Assembly: GCA_015501605.1 (NCBI GenBank) | Contig: JADNRZ010000007.1 | Coordinates: forward strand, 186,001-250,000 | DNA: 64,000 nucleotides | Source of the DNA: Panaeolus papilionaceus | Taxonomy: Eukaryota > Basidiomycota > Agaricomycetes > Agaricales | Direction of reading: 5' to 3' | In this document: positions 12,066 to 26,247 of the stretch, in pieces | Position numbering within the stretch: the stretch's first letter is position 1 | How the letters are laid out: each line of letters begins with the position of its first letter | Notes under the pieces: generated by a model | What the model saw: the letters and a program-made list of their open reading frames with translations, nothing else | What the model was told of the DNA's origin: nothing | The model's database searches: none | Made by a program: the position numbers and the translations under genes

Positions 12066-13411
12066 TTACTCCGCCTTGACGTTTCCGTCGGCAGAAGGAT
12101 TGCCATGTTCCCCAAACCGTAGGACGAAGGGTGCAGTAATCGCTATGGAAGCTAGAGGCGTCGCAACGCACAAGAATGGCAACGCGCGAGTTTTAGACAT
12201 ATCTAGAGAGCGAGTGGGTTGGACCAAAATCCAAATGATAAAAGATAGACTGGTCCAAATAACGTCCCAGCCAATCGAGGACATGGCAGGATGGGAATAT
12301 AGAACAGACATTGCAGCAGAGACCATGTGGACTTTGTTGGTAGGTCGGGTCGATGCGAGGTATGACACTGCGACGCGTGCGGTGCGCATGCGTATAACTG
12401 CGGACACAAGGAAGACAATACGATAGAGGGTACTGACGCGCAGTGAATACGGCTGCTGAGGTGCTGTTGTGGCGATTGGGGAGTAGTTAGGGAGGATGGA
12501 GATGAAGATGAGAGTGTGCATGATGAGCAGGTTGGGAAGGAACGATCGGTTAGAGGTGAAAGGAGAAACAGCTACTGTTGCCAAAGACAGAAGGACACTG
12601 ATCCATACTCGAGGGTTTACTGTGGTTCGTTTGGACCGCATTGGTGGAGGTTTGGATACAAGCAGTGCAAGGTAAAAGAGATTTGAAGCAACGGAGATGG
12701 CAACAAGCTGGCCGAGGAGCATGTATGCCCAGACATGCTTTATTTTGTGGCGATGACCTTGTTAAGAAAGGTTAGTCGATGGAGTTGGTGATATTAATTG
12801 AATGTATAAAACCTTCAACGGCGATGAAGATTGTCCAAACACCAGTGGTGTAGAGGCAGATAGATTCACTCCACCACCATCGGAGTGGATGGAAACTAAC
12901 GGTAGCCCATGCCTCTTCGAAGAGGCTAGTATGGCGTGTCCATTCAGCAATACGGGAAACGAGGTTGTCTGTAGGACCTATTTGGAGCTGAGATTCGTAA
13001 TTGTCGAAACTCCACTGTCAATACAACATTAGAAAGGTGAATTGACATCAAAGAGATGACGAATAATACTTGTAAGTATTTGAACATATCTATTTTTAAG
13101 GAGTTAGTTGATTGACTTGACATTCAACAGGGTGAACATGCGCACAGTACCATGTGTATGCAAACGAGGCGATCGTCAAACTAATGAAGGTCGCGTTTCG
13201 CAATACATTAGACGTAGACTCCTTACTCTTGGCTGAGCATATACTTGAAATTACCCTAGCAAACAGAGCTAGAATAATAAGAAAGTAGGAAGTAAATATT
13301 ACTAATGGGATGATATGGTGAAATTCGATGTTGAACCTGAAAGAATAAGATTGTAAATTTAAAAATTAACCATGAAATAGATAGAACGTACATTTATGAA
13401 TACCAACACAT
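12066..13411 (-). CDS. Basidiomycete multispan membrane protein, function unknown
   Basis: Five exons (13411-13404, 13336-13146, 13089-13070, 13014-12813, 12757-12066) give 370 residues. The first exon is only 8 nt (ATG TGT TG) and the third only 20 nt; all joins keep phase. The protein has about seven hydrophobic spans, and between spans 2 and 3 a soluble segment with SRIAEWTRHTSLFEEAW and a Trp-rich WWWSES motif. I recognise the layout as that of a widespread uncharacterised basidiomycete membrane protein, but no named domain. The C-terminus is short and polar. The gene is divergent from the casein kinase gene across 296 bp. Function is not predicted. Confidence 0.8.
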
Positions 13412-13707
13412 ATAACAAATAAATTTTTAAAGAATTTATTTTATTTTATTCTGTGTAAGAAGTTGAATGTTTCAAGGACAAAAAGGAGAATTGTATTGGG
13501 AGTTTGGCATGTGTGTGAGCGTGGGAAGTACGCTGTTGTCTTTTTCTGATATTGAGAGTGTTGCTTTGCTCCTGCTCTCTCCTCGCTGGCCGTTGCTCAC
13601 CAGGCCACAACCTCAACACCTCCGCTTTCTTTATATTCCTGGTCACAACTCTCCTCATATCTCTAACCTTTTTTTATTTCGTTATCCCTTTCTCTTAAAC
13701 TACAGAC
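13412..13707. promoter_or_regulatory. Divergent promoter region between membrane protein and casein kinase I
   Basis: The two ATGs lie 296 bases apart on opposite strands, so both promoters must be here. The half near the kinase is pyrimidine-rich (CTCTCCTC, TTTTTTTATTTC), as is common just before fungal transcription starts. No TATA box was evident. Confidence 0.5.
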
Positions 13708-15890
13708 ATGTCCACTCCTCATGTCATCGCTTCTTCATCAGGCCATCCCTCCCACACCTCAAACAGCGGCATAGTGGGTGGTCACTACAAGGTTGGCAAG
13801 AAAATCGGCGAGGGTTCTTTTGGTGTCGTCTTTGAAGGTATTTATCATATTTCAGTGACACTAGAATCAATCTTGCACTATATCTGCTTTACTCTTGCTA
13901 TAACTTTCTAACCACAAAGACTGAGTGGATCATGAGCCACTCTGCACCCTTATCTTCAACTTACATTCAAGTACTGACTACTCACTCTTTCTTTTCTAGG
14001 TGTAAAGGTCACAACAAATCAGCCAGTGGCTATTAAATTTGTCCGTTTAGTCTTGCCGCTCAAATAATACCTTTGACCGCTCAACTACCGTACCCATACA
14101 GGAGCCCAGAAAATCAGATGCACCCCAGCTACGAGACGAATTTCGCTCCTATAGAACTTTGAATGGAACACGTTAGTATTCATCATTAACTTGGACTACC
14201 TTCAATCTACCATCCTGACATTCATCTTCAGCTGGCGTACCGCAGGTATACTATTTCGGACAAGAGGGACTCCACAACATCCTCGTCATTGACCTCCTCG
14301 GTCCTAACCTTGAGGATCTCTTTGACATGTGTGGTCGCAAGTTCACAATCAAGACCGTATGCATGGCCGCGAAGCAAATGGTACAGTTTTATTCCATACT
14401 GCCACACCATCTAATGGTCAATGTACTCACTTGGTATCGCAGGTTACTCGCGTTCAAGCAGTTCACGAAAAATCATTAATTTATCGTGATATCAAACCAG
14501 ACAACTTCTTGATTGGTGTACAAGGTAGCAAAACCGCGAATACCATACATCTCATCGGTAAGCTCGCTTCTCCCCACAAAGCTACAATGATCTTTCCCCC
14601 GCTCTATTCTCGAGAGCTCCACAAGTTCCGGAACTTATTCCATCCTCTCTTTACTCGACATTTATTTTTGTAAATGCTTATTTTGATATATTAATTTACG
14701 TTTTCCCGACAGATTTTGGAATGGCCAAGCACTACCGGGACCCAAAGACCAAGGTCCATATACCTTACAGAGAGCGCAAGTCACTGTCTGGAACAGCCCG
14801 CTACATGTCCATAAACACCCATCTGGGCCGTGAACAGTCTCGTCGCGATGACCTTGAGTCTTTGGGCCATGTCTTCATGTACTTTCTCAGAGGCGGCCTT
14901 CCTTGGCAAGGCCTCAGGGCGGCCACGAACAAGCAGAAGTACGAGAAGATTGGCGAAAAGAAACAAACTACTCCTATCTCCGAGCTTTGCGAGGGTTTTC
15001 CCGGTTAGTATTTTTCAAAGAATTTATAGAATTTGGCTCATTTTCATTTAGAGGAATTTACCATCTATATGAACTATGTTCGCAAGCTTGGCTTCGAAGA
15101 GACGCCTGATTATGACTTCCTGAGGGAACTTTTCACCAAGGTCCTCAAGACCCTCGGGGAAACAGAAGACGGTGTTTACGACTGGATGCTTTTGAACGGC
15201 GGCAGAGGCTGGGAATACAGCAGCGTATGTATTAGACGCAGTTCTTTCAGTTCAACACACTCATACTCTTGACAGCATACATCGGCGGCGGCAGCAACAC
15301 CGAATCACAGGGAACATCGCCGTGATCGGGATAGGGATCACGGACGTCGCTCACGCCAGGTTCAAGACGGCACTACACCAAACCAGCTCGTTCTCAGTCC
15401 AGCACCTGCCCATGTCAACAAGAGCAGCAGGCGACCAACCGCAGACAATCGTGGCACCCCCAGAGACATCGGCAGCGTGCAGCCTTTGGCACCAACCAGC
15501 CGACGTGCCAGTCAGCAGCAACGGGATGGAATGCCGAGCGCTACTCTCACCACACCTCATCCGTATGCGACTGCGCCAAGCCCGACCGGTTACCGATCTC
15601 AACAGTCCCCTGCCTTTGGCCGTCATTCTCCAAACCCCCAGGTTCTTGGAAATGGCCATATGAATGGTTCAGAATCGTTCCTGTATGGACAGGCTCAGGC
15701 AGGAAAGACTGGTTCTGGTTCTCGTGAAAACACGACGACCGCAGGCACAGCTCAACGAGACATGAATGGTCAAGTGAGAGTGATGGGCATGTACGATCGT
15801 GGTCAGATTCAAGATGGCAATCAGCAGCTGGAAGAAGGAGGGCATGGCCGACCAAAGGGATTCTGGGCGGCGTTGTGCTGCAGAGCATGA
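13708..15890 (+). CDS. YCK2: Casein kinase I, Yck1/Yck2 (CK1-gamma) type
   Basis: Eight exons (13708-13837, 14000-14040, 14102-14171, 14232-14380, 14443-14557, 14713-15003, 15052-15224, 15276-15890) encode 527 residues. The kinase domain starts near residue 25: glycine loop [12 protein letters not shown], Lys in [17 protein letters not shown], catalytic loop [20 protein letters not shown] in place of the plain DFG loop, then the CK1 hallmark [14 protein letters not shown] and [17 protein letters not shown]. The tail of about 220 residues is Gln/Ser/Pro-rich and ends in WAALCCRA. The paired cysteines match the C-terminal palmitoylation site of yeast Yck1/Yck2, so plasma-membrane anchoring by an Akr1-type acyltransferase is likely. 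Yck kinases act in nutrient sensing, endocytosis and morphogenesis. Confidence 0.95.
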
Positions 15891-16091
15891 GGGAGCGGGC
15901 TCGCGTGTGTGTTTTAATTTCTTGCGTACAGGTATACGCCTACATCACGACTTTCTGTAAGTTTGGAACTTTACGAATGTTACGACCATAATGATTTATT
16001 TGTATTCTCCCACCCTTCTGCTTTGTTGCTTGTTTTCTAGTTACTTCAATATTGTCAATCCTCAAGGCCAGTTGATGCCCCATATAGTTTT

Positions 16092-16113
16092 CACCCCCGA
16101 ACAACCGGGGGTG
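16092..16113. repeat. Perfect 8-bp inverted repeat (GC-rich hairpin)
   Basis: CACCCCCG, a 6-base AACAAC loop, then CGGGGGTG. It lies about 200 bases after the kinase stop codon, so it may form a stem in the 3' UTR. The function is unknown. Confidence 0.6.
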
Positions 16114-16883
16114 TCAGGAGAAAAATGGTGGTTATCACTATTCAGTCTGCGTATCACCCGGCAACACCAACCTTTGGGTTCCCCATCAGCTGATGGTCGG
16201 TCTTTCTCCTCACGTTGCTCTGCCTCGTGTCCTCTACACACACTCGTTTCCTTTTGCACTTCCCCATATTGCCAGTTTTGCTCATACGCATTTATCCCCG
16301 GCTTAACGCAATGACTTTTCTCGACACCTCGCATGCCCTTTTGCTTCCCGCTATTTTACTTTGGGAGCAGCTCATGAATTAGAATTCGATATACCTTAGG
16401 ACTCCTTGTTTTTTTTCATCCTCGGATTGCTGGCGAGCTCGTGTTATGGTTGACCCGAGCAAGTCTCTGTTACGACCCACACATACCATACTCTTTCAAT
16501 CGGTTCACAACGTCTCACACTCAACAATCGCACCCGCTCGTTCATAGGCCCTCTCATCAAAATCTGTTTCTATTCATTTAATCCCCTCTTGATAGTTATG
16601 TTTTTAAAGTCCTTTCCGAGGTTCCAATCAGCCAACGATTCCATCTATTCCTTACTATCTTTTCTTCATCCTCATCGTTTTAAATGGTTCTGTCTTCTTT
16701 TTTGTACTATGTAGCCTCAAGAGTCCCTATCTTTGTCACTCGCTCTCTCCGCACATACATTAATGCCCGCAAATCGTCACCTATTATCAATATATTTATA
16801 GCAATTTCGAACCTTCTTTGCTAATGAACGTCCTTTGAGTTCTCCATTTCGGTGATTATGCAAGCCGGCATCGGGGGCCCGCC

Positions 16884-16911
16884 ATTGGCCAAGTCCGTAT
16901 TGGGCCCCAAT
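16884..16911. promoter_or_regulatory. Cluster of three CCAAT boxes
   Basis: CCATTGG near 16882-16888 and the inverted pair ATTGGGCCCCAAT at 16899-16911 give three CCAAT cores within 30 bases, about 460 bases upstream of the PFK2/FBPase2 ATG. CCAAT boxes bind the HAP/NF-Y complex, which controls respiratory and carbon genes in fungi. The regulatory role here is inferred from the motif and position only. Confidence 0.4.
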
Positions 16912-17373
16912 TATGGATCGCGACGCGCTCACTTGCCTCGTTGTTTACTGATCTTTCATCCAAGGTGAAGCCATCTACATAACCACCATCTCCAATTTTT
17001 GTAGCTCATTGATATTGTTAGTAAGACGCGTTTTTTCTACATACGTATTTCCCTATGGAATGCTAAATATCAGTTATAGGTTTATAACACCCCGGAGTAG
17101 CCTTCATTAGATGTGAGCAATCATCACTATCCTTGCTCTGCATCGTTGTTTCGGTTGGAGTCATGGAACATCGCATGTCGAACACTTTATCTTTACATGC
17201 CATTCTTCACAGATCACGACAATGCAGCAGCTGATACGTCTTTGGCACACATGAACCATGCTTATAGTTATCGCAGATAGTCGCTTGCAAGCAATCGCAA
17301 GCTTTATTGTCAGTAAAAAAACACCGAGCAGCCCAGGAGAACGAATCATACATATACAGCATAATCGGACATA

Positions 17374-20837
<3,464 letters not shown>

Positions 20838-21433
20838 GGGCTGGGAGTTTGGAAGTTGTAGGATTCAATTAGGAGAAAGTGATCATGGGATGCATAGTCA
20901 AGGGAGATAAATTGGATTGATGAGAAGGCAACGTGCGATCTATTTTGGTTGAAACTTGGCGTGTCAAAGTTAGGGTCGTCTTTGAAGGGAAATAGCAGGG
21001 GAGTAAAAGGGGGTTTCGCTCTGTCCTGCCATGATGATACGATTTATAAATTAATCGCTAGCCTGGATTTTTTTTTTCTTCTCTCAAGTTTGATGAATTT
21101 TATTTTGTTGGGGATGGGTTTAAAATGCTCGGAGATGTGTACTCGTACGATGTACAGAAAGAACAGGATGAATGGAGGAAATGTAGGAAGTAGTATAGCT
21201 CACCTGGGTCCAAATGATTAAAATAAAAAATAAAGGAGGTTGTAGAATTATAAAATGGGATTTGTACTAAAAATGGAACGGTTTTGTATGAAATTCCCGA
21301 AAAGGCGCTGGTACCCCAAGATTCCCACCCTGTTCGAGTTTGAGAGAGATTCGAGGTATATAAACCCATCCCCCCTGTTTCTTGACCCACACTTCGAACG
21401 ACCAAAAGTCTGTCTCAAAGCATCCTCAAAACT
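20838..21433. other. Intergenic region with promoter of the next gene
   Basis: Holds the 3' UTR of the PFK2/FBPase2 gene and the promoter of the mitochondrial-type protein. No coding content was seen. The TATA box is listed separately. Confidence 0.6.
21357..21364 (+). promoter_or_regulatory. TATA box
   Basis: TATATAAA 70 bases upstream of the ATG at 21434, a normal TATA-to-start distance for a short-leader fungal gene. Confidence 0.55.
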
Positions 21434-22087
21434 ATGTCGACCATCCTCAAGTCTTCTGCTCTTCGCTCTGTCGCAAAGGCGAGCTCTTCGGCCATTGCAC
21501 CTAAAAACACCCGTGCCTTCCACTCGCCATACGCCGTTTTGGGTACATCGCCCCTAACGTCATCCTCCTCGACATCCTCAACCTCATACCAAGCTGCGGT
21601 TGATCACTACGCCAAGAGCTATGAACACCCTGTTGAATCATCTATGTCATCGCGTGGTCTATACCGAACCTACGTCGTTTCAGAACCCGACGACTCATCG
21701 AGGCACTACCAAGTACCCGCAGGTGCATACCCCACGTCAGCACCTTACATGAACTTTGCGTCAACTAGCGCACCTGCGCAACTCCTGGAGGAGGAACTGT
21801 CGTCTACCAGCGCTGACCAAGTTGCGCATACATTCACTACAAGAGCTACGAGACAGCATCGAGGGGGCATTGGAGCAAGCAGCTCCATTCGATTTAGGAG
21901 TGCGCCTGGAGAGATGGGAGTACGAGGAGGAAGTAACAGTGGTGCGACTATGATGGACAAGGAAGGAACAGTTGATGGACCATTGGGAAACCGACTGGCT
22001 GAGAGGAATCCACCTCCCGATACACCGAGCGTCGCTGAGAAGTTCTCGAAAGCGGGTGTCCAGGATGCATGGAAATTGAGAAATTAG
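21434..22087 (+). CDS. Probable mitochondrial protein, function unknown
   Basis: Single-exon gene of 217 residues. The N-terminus (KSSALRSVAKASSSAIAPKN, then TRAFHSPYAVLG) is rich in Ser, Ala, Arg and Lys without acidic residues, as expected of a mitochondrial presequence; RAFHS resembles a processing site. The middle is Ser/Thr-rich and probably disordered. The end, from about residue 175, has a conserved look: KEGTVDGPLGNRLAERNPP followed by DTPSVAEKFSKAGVQDAWKLRN. No named domain was recognised. The start is supported by the TATA box 70 bases upstream and an A at position -3. A lineage-restricted basidiomycete mitochondrial protein is the best guess. Confidence 0.75.
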   Translation: MSTILKSSALRSVAKASSSAIAPKNTRAFHSPYAVLGTSPLTSSSSTSSTSYQAAVDHYAKSYEHPVESSMSSRGLYRTYVVSEPDDSSRHYQVPAGAYPTSAPYMNFASTSAPAQLLEEELSSTSADQVAHTFTTRATRQHRGGIGASSSIRFRSAPGEMGVRGGSNSGATMMDKEGTVDGPLGNRLAERNPPPDTPSVAEKFSKAGVQDAWKLRN

Positions 22088-22344
22088 TTTTTCTCATAAA
22101 CAAAAAAAAATCATTATAATTTTATACATTAGTCGTGTTCTCTGTCACTTTTCTTATCATCGAGTAGTTCTTAATAAGTTGGTAGTAATCGATAAATGGG
22201 AAATGGTATTTTGGTTTCAATTCAACTCGAAGAGTGCGCCGTGTCTGTGTGAGGTTCGGATAATGTATCGTGGGAATAACAAGTGTTTCGGATGTGGACT
22301 AGTTTTGGAGGCTTCTGTTGTCTGCTTGCCATCCACCCACTATC

Positions 22345-25300
22345 ATGACCGTCTTGGTCCCACTTGATGCTGGGTCGTCATCGTCGTCTTCGTCGTCGCC
22401 GTCATTTGTAACGGCTTCGGCGGCTCCAGATACTCATCTAGCCAAAACAATGGCTGCTATTATGAAAGCCAAACGCATAGTTGTCATCTGTGGTATATTT
22501 CTTTGAATTTATTCACCATTTTATCGATAGTTCTCATTGTGACTCGGTCCATTACAGGTGCTGGTATCTCTGTTCAGGCTGGTATTCCTGATTTTAGATC
22601 CTCAGAGGGCTTGTTTCAATCCATAAAGCGCGACAATCCAAAGGAACAGTTATCGTCTGGGAAGGAACTCTTCGATGCCTCTGTCTTCAACGTGAGCCTC
22701 GTTTCCCCCTCACTCCCCACACTTCCTTTTACCTCCCCCCCTCGTTTCTTACATCAAGCCTATCCCCCTTTGCTGCTTTTCTCTCCTTATCCGATTCCCT
22801 TGTGACCCTGACATGTCATTAATTTCTTCACCTTATGGCATATGAAATGAACCGATGTGCTGAATATCTTCTTTTTTTAAAATACTTATATCATCCAGTC
22901 TGAGCATAAAACCTCCTTGTTTTGTCAAATGATCGCTCAGCTTTCCGATCTATCTCAGGCTGCTCAACCCACGCCATTTCACAATCTACTCCGTGCTCTC
23001 GATGATAGAGGCCGCTTGCTCAGAGTTTATACTCAGAACATTGACGCCATAGAGCAGAAATCTGGTTTATCCTTTGGGGTACCAGAATTTGATGATAGAC
23101 GATACAAATCACGGTCAAAGGGAAAACAGAAGGAAGTCGATGACCAGCCGCTCGTTGTCGATCCCACAACTGTGGCGTCCTGTGACCACGCTGTCGGTCC
23201 GTCTGCCGTCGACACAACTGTGCCCTCAACATCTGCAACTGCTTCCTCGTCCTCGACCCCTGCTGACCCTTCAACGTCTGCCAGTCGTCTTCCCTCGCCT
23301 CCGGTGGAAACTCCTCGTTGCATCCCTCTTCATGGCACTCTTCAGGCAATGCACTGTCAAATCTGTACACGCTCATTTCCTTTATCAGATTACATCCCTG
23401 CTCTCAATGCTGGTCAACCACCTCCCTGCCCCGAATGCACGTCACTAGAAAGGACCCGTCAGTTGGTTGGAAAGAGGCCACGGGGGATTGGTAGACTACG
23501 GCCAAGTGTCGTGTTGTACAACGAAGATCACAAAGATGGAGAGGGTGTTGGGGAAGTTGTACGAAGGGATTTGGTGGGGGGTTCAAAGGGGAAGGGTCGA
23601 AGTGGAGCTGATCTCGTGCTTGTCGTAGGTACAAGTCTGAGGGTTCCTGGAACAAAGAGGATGGTTAGAGAATTTTCGAAGGCGGTAAAGGCAAGGGCCG
23701 GTGTCGGGGTTAAGGATGAAGTGGAGAAAACAGTGTCGAAAGACAAAGCGACGACAACGAGTAGTGGTGGGCTATCCACCCCTGCACCATCGCCACGTCG
23801 GACGCCTTCAACTGACGATGACGTTCTATCTTCCCCTCCACGGGCGCTCTATTTGAATCTCGATTTTCCTGTTCCAACAAGGGAGTGGGAGAATGTGTTC
23901 GATGTTTGGATACAGGGTGATGCACAGCAATTTGCTGAACTTTTGAAGGCAGAGATTGAGAAGGAAAATAAGGTTAAACAGGAGTCGAGCGAGAAGAAGA
24001 AGAGGAAGGAGGAGGACATGGTCGACGATGCTGAGGATACATTGCCAGATGGTTCCCTCTTGGTTGAAAAATCTCAGAAAGTAAAGGCGGGCAAGGTGAA
24101 GGAAAATGCTCCTCAAGATAAAACCACGAGGGAGAAGCAGAAAGATGGGAAGCCGCAGGCACGGCGGAAACCTTCAGCTAATAGTCGGGCTCCGGTTGGA
24201 TCTGAGCAGGATATCGAGGCCCCAGGCGTAGGGAAGCGGCGAAAGACTGCAAAAACATGTGATGACATCACAGGTCTTCCCGTACTTGCACTCTCTAACA
24301 CACCAATTAAATCTAAAGCTTTGTCTACAACACCACCCACACCACCCATTACTCCTACTTCACGATTGCTCCCATCGCAGAAGGCCAAAGCACGGTCAAA
24401 GTTGGCTGCAACTGTGTCCCATAATCCAGAACCGCCACATGCGAAGCTATTTCTGCGTATTCCGGCGCGTGGAGCAGGCCCTGCAGCAACTGCCCCTCAT
24501 GGAACTGCTGACGCATCTCCACCCCCGCCTCTTCCTGCTGCAGGTATCTGTTTAGAATCCAGTTCAAGTAACGAGGAAACCGAGGAAGATAATGCTGCTG
24601 TCCCGATGGACTCTGCTCCAGACTCGGACAACGATGACGTTGTCAGTGCTCCTGCCATTCATATCTTATCGAATGGGAGGAGAGACGCTACGCCACCCCT
24701 TCCTCAGGATGTTTGGGCGCCAACCTATTCTCCTGGGGCGACCACCAGTGCATTACCGACTGCTGTTTCTGAGGGAAGGAGGAAGAAAAGGAGGAGTTCA
24801 GCTTTGCTCCAACAACACGAGGACTTGGGACTTTCTAGAAATGGAAATCTACCCTCAGAATCCGACGACTATGATTATGGATCAATGAATGGTCGTGTAC
24901 ATAGGCAAAACCCTACGGGTAACTTTTCACCACCTACCTCGTTCTCGGATGAGGGTTCTACGTCGGATACACTGTTGTCAGATCGCGATGAGAGCATGGA
25001 CGTTGATGTTACCAGAGACGATATGGATGTTGACGATGTGTCGTTTGAGAGGCGGGGAAATATCTACGGTTGGCATCTTGATCGGACACCGCGCAGACGG
25101 AACAGCTCACCTCCTCGTCACGCTGATTACAGGACAGACGAAGTTTATCTAAACCATCGTCCTCATTACACTATGTGCAGGGATGCATACCCACTTGTGC
25201 ACACCCACCCATCCTCTTATTCCTACTCTGCTCCATATGAGTACACGTATCCCACACCCCAGTATTATCATTCTCGTCATCCACAGTCCTATATTAGCGC

Positions 25301-25595
25301 CCAAACGGAATATCTTGACGGATACTACTCTGCATATACAACTCAGCATTATAGCCACACAAACACCTATCAACAATACGCCGCACATGCTCACTATGTC
25401 CCACTTTCAGCACCTCCTCCGTCGTATATGCGTCCAGAACCGTCATCTCATTCGCGGTCATACAGTCGCAGAGAGGCGCGTCATGGACGCAATCATCCTA
25501 CCGCCCCACCTCTGAACGCACATCGACAGCTTTCCTCAGGGGTGCTCATTAGTACCGCTCCTTTGCTGTCTGGAATCCGTGATACAGCTTCGTGA
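22345..25595 (+). CDS. hst4: Sirtuin NAD-dependent deacetylase, Hst3/Hst4 type, with long disordered tail
   Basis: Three exons (22345-22492, 22558-22691, 22899-25595) give 992 residues. The Rossmann signature GAGISVQAGIPDFRS is split by intron 1, followed by YTQNIDAIEQKSGL, the catalytic His in PLHGTL, a CxxC...CxxC zinc site (CQIC and CPEC) and GKRPRGIGRLRPSVVLYNE plus VVGTSLRVPGTKRMV. The GKR...LRPSVVLY segment is typical of the Hst3/Hst4 branch, which removes histone H3 K56 acetylation in yeasts, so a nuclear role in genome stability is likely. Unusual points: about 75 low-complexity residues sit inside the catalytic core between the NID motif and the HG motif, and about 550 disordered residues follow it. 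The tail ends in a Tyr/His/Gln-rich segment (25150-25400). Confidence 0.93.
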
Positions 25596-26247
25596 TTGAC
25601 AAGTAAGTGTAGAATTAATTTTCATTGACGGTTGTTTTATTCCGGTGCTCTCTGTGCTTTCGGGACGGGGCTGCTGTTAGACGAGATGGAATTTCTATGG
25701 ACAGTTATTTTGCTGCTTTTAGCTTTCTACGTCCAGGGTACCTTTATTTGCCCTTGCTTTCTGTGCTTGTGTTGCGCTTTCCTCCACAACACACTTTTTC
25801 TATTCCTTTCGGTTGTCGAACGGTTGTGGCATTCCTTCCATTCTTTTGATATGCTTAAGGCACCTGTCAGTCTGTCGATTGATGCTGCTATCCGTCGCTC
25901 GTTATATTTTCCTTTCTGAATCTTAGGGTTTTTGGCCGTCATTGATATTTATAGAATGTACCTATATTTATTTTGTAAAATATAATTTGACTTTTTGGAA
26001 ACATGACCATGCAAGTAAAATGTCGCGATGAGATGTGGAAGAGAAGTTGTACATATTGAGAATTGACATGTTCATTCACAAGTGTGTACGAAGTTAAAAA
26101 AAAAAAGCAAAATTAAGAATATATTCATGCGGAATCTGAAGTAAAGTGTCCAATATCATATACCCATACATTGCTATTTTGATTGTGTATGAAAAGTGTC
26201 ATATAAAATCCAAAATCCCCACTTCTCGGAGAGGAGCATCAAGCAAA
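25596..26247. other. Convergent 3' intergenic region
   Basis: Lies between the stops of the sirtuin (+) and phosphoketolase (-) genes. Frames at 25625-25919 give hydrophobic peptides with no homology I can recognise, and are probably UTR. The right half is AT-rich, with an A-run near 26096-26107. Confidence 0.55.

Larger units (their letters stand above)
15891..17373. other. Long intergenic region between two plus-strand genes
   Basis: Almost 1.5 kb without a credible coding frame. The left part should be the 3' UTR of the kinase gene and holds a GC-rich hairpin at 16092-16113. Much of 16000-16850 is pyrimidine-rich. The right part is the promoter of the PFK2/FBPase2 gene, with clustered CCAAT motifs at 16884-16911. 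Confidence 0.6.

Noticed and set aside
12016..12426. Plus-strand frame of 136 codons
   Set aside because: Antisense shadow of the multispan membrane protein; no motifs.
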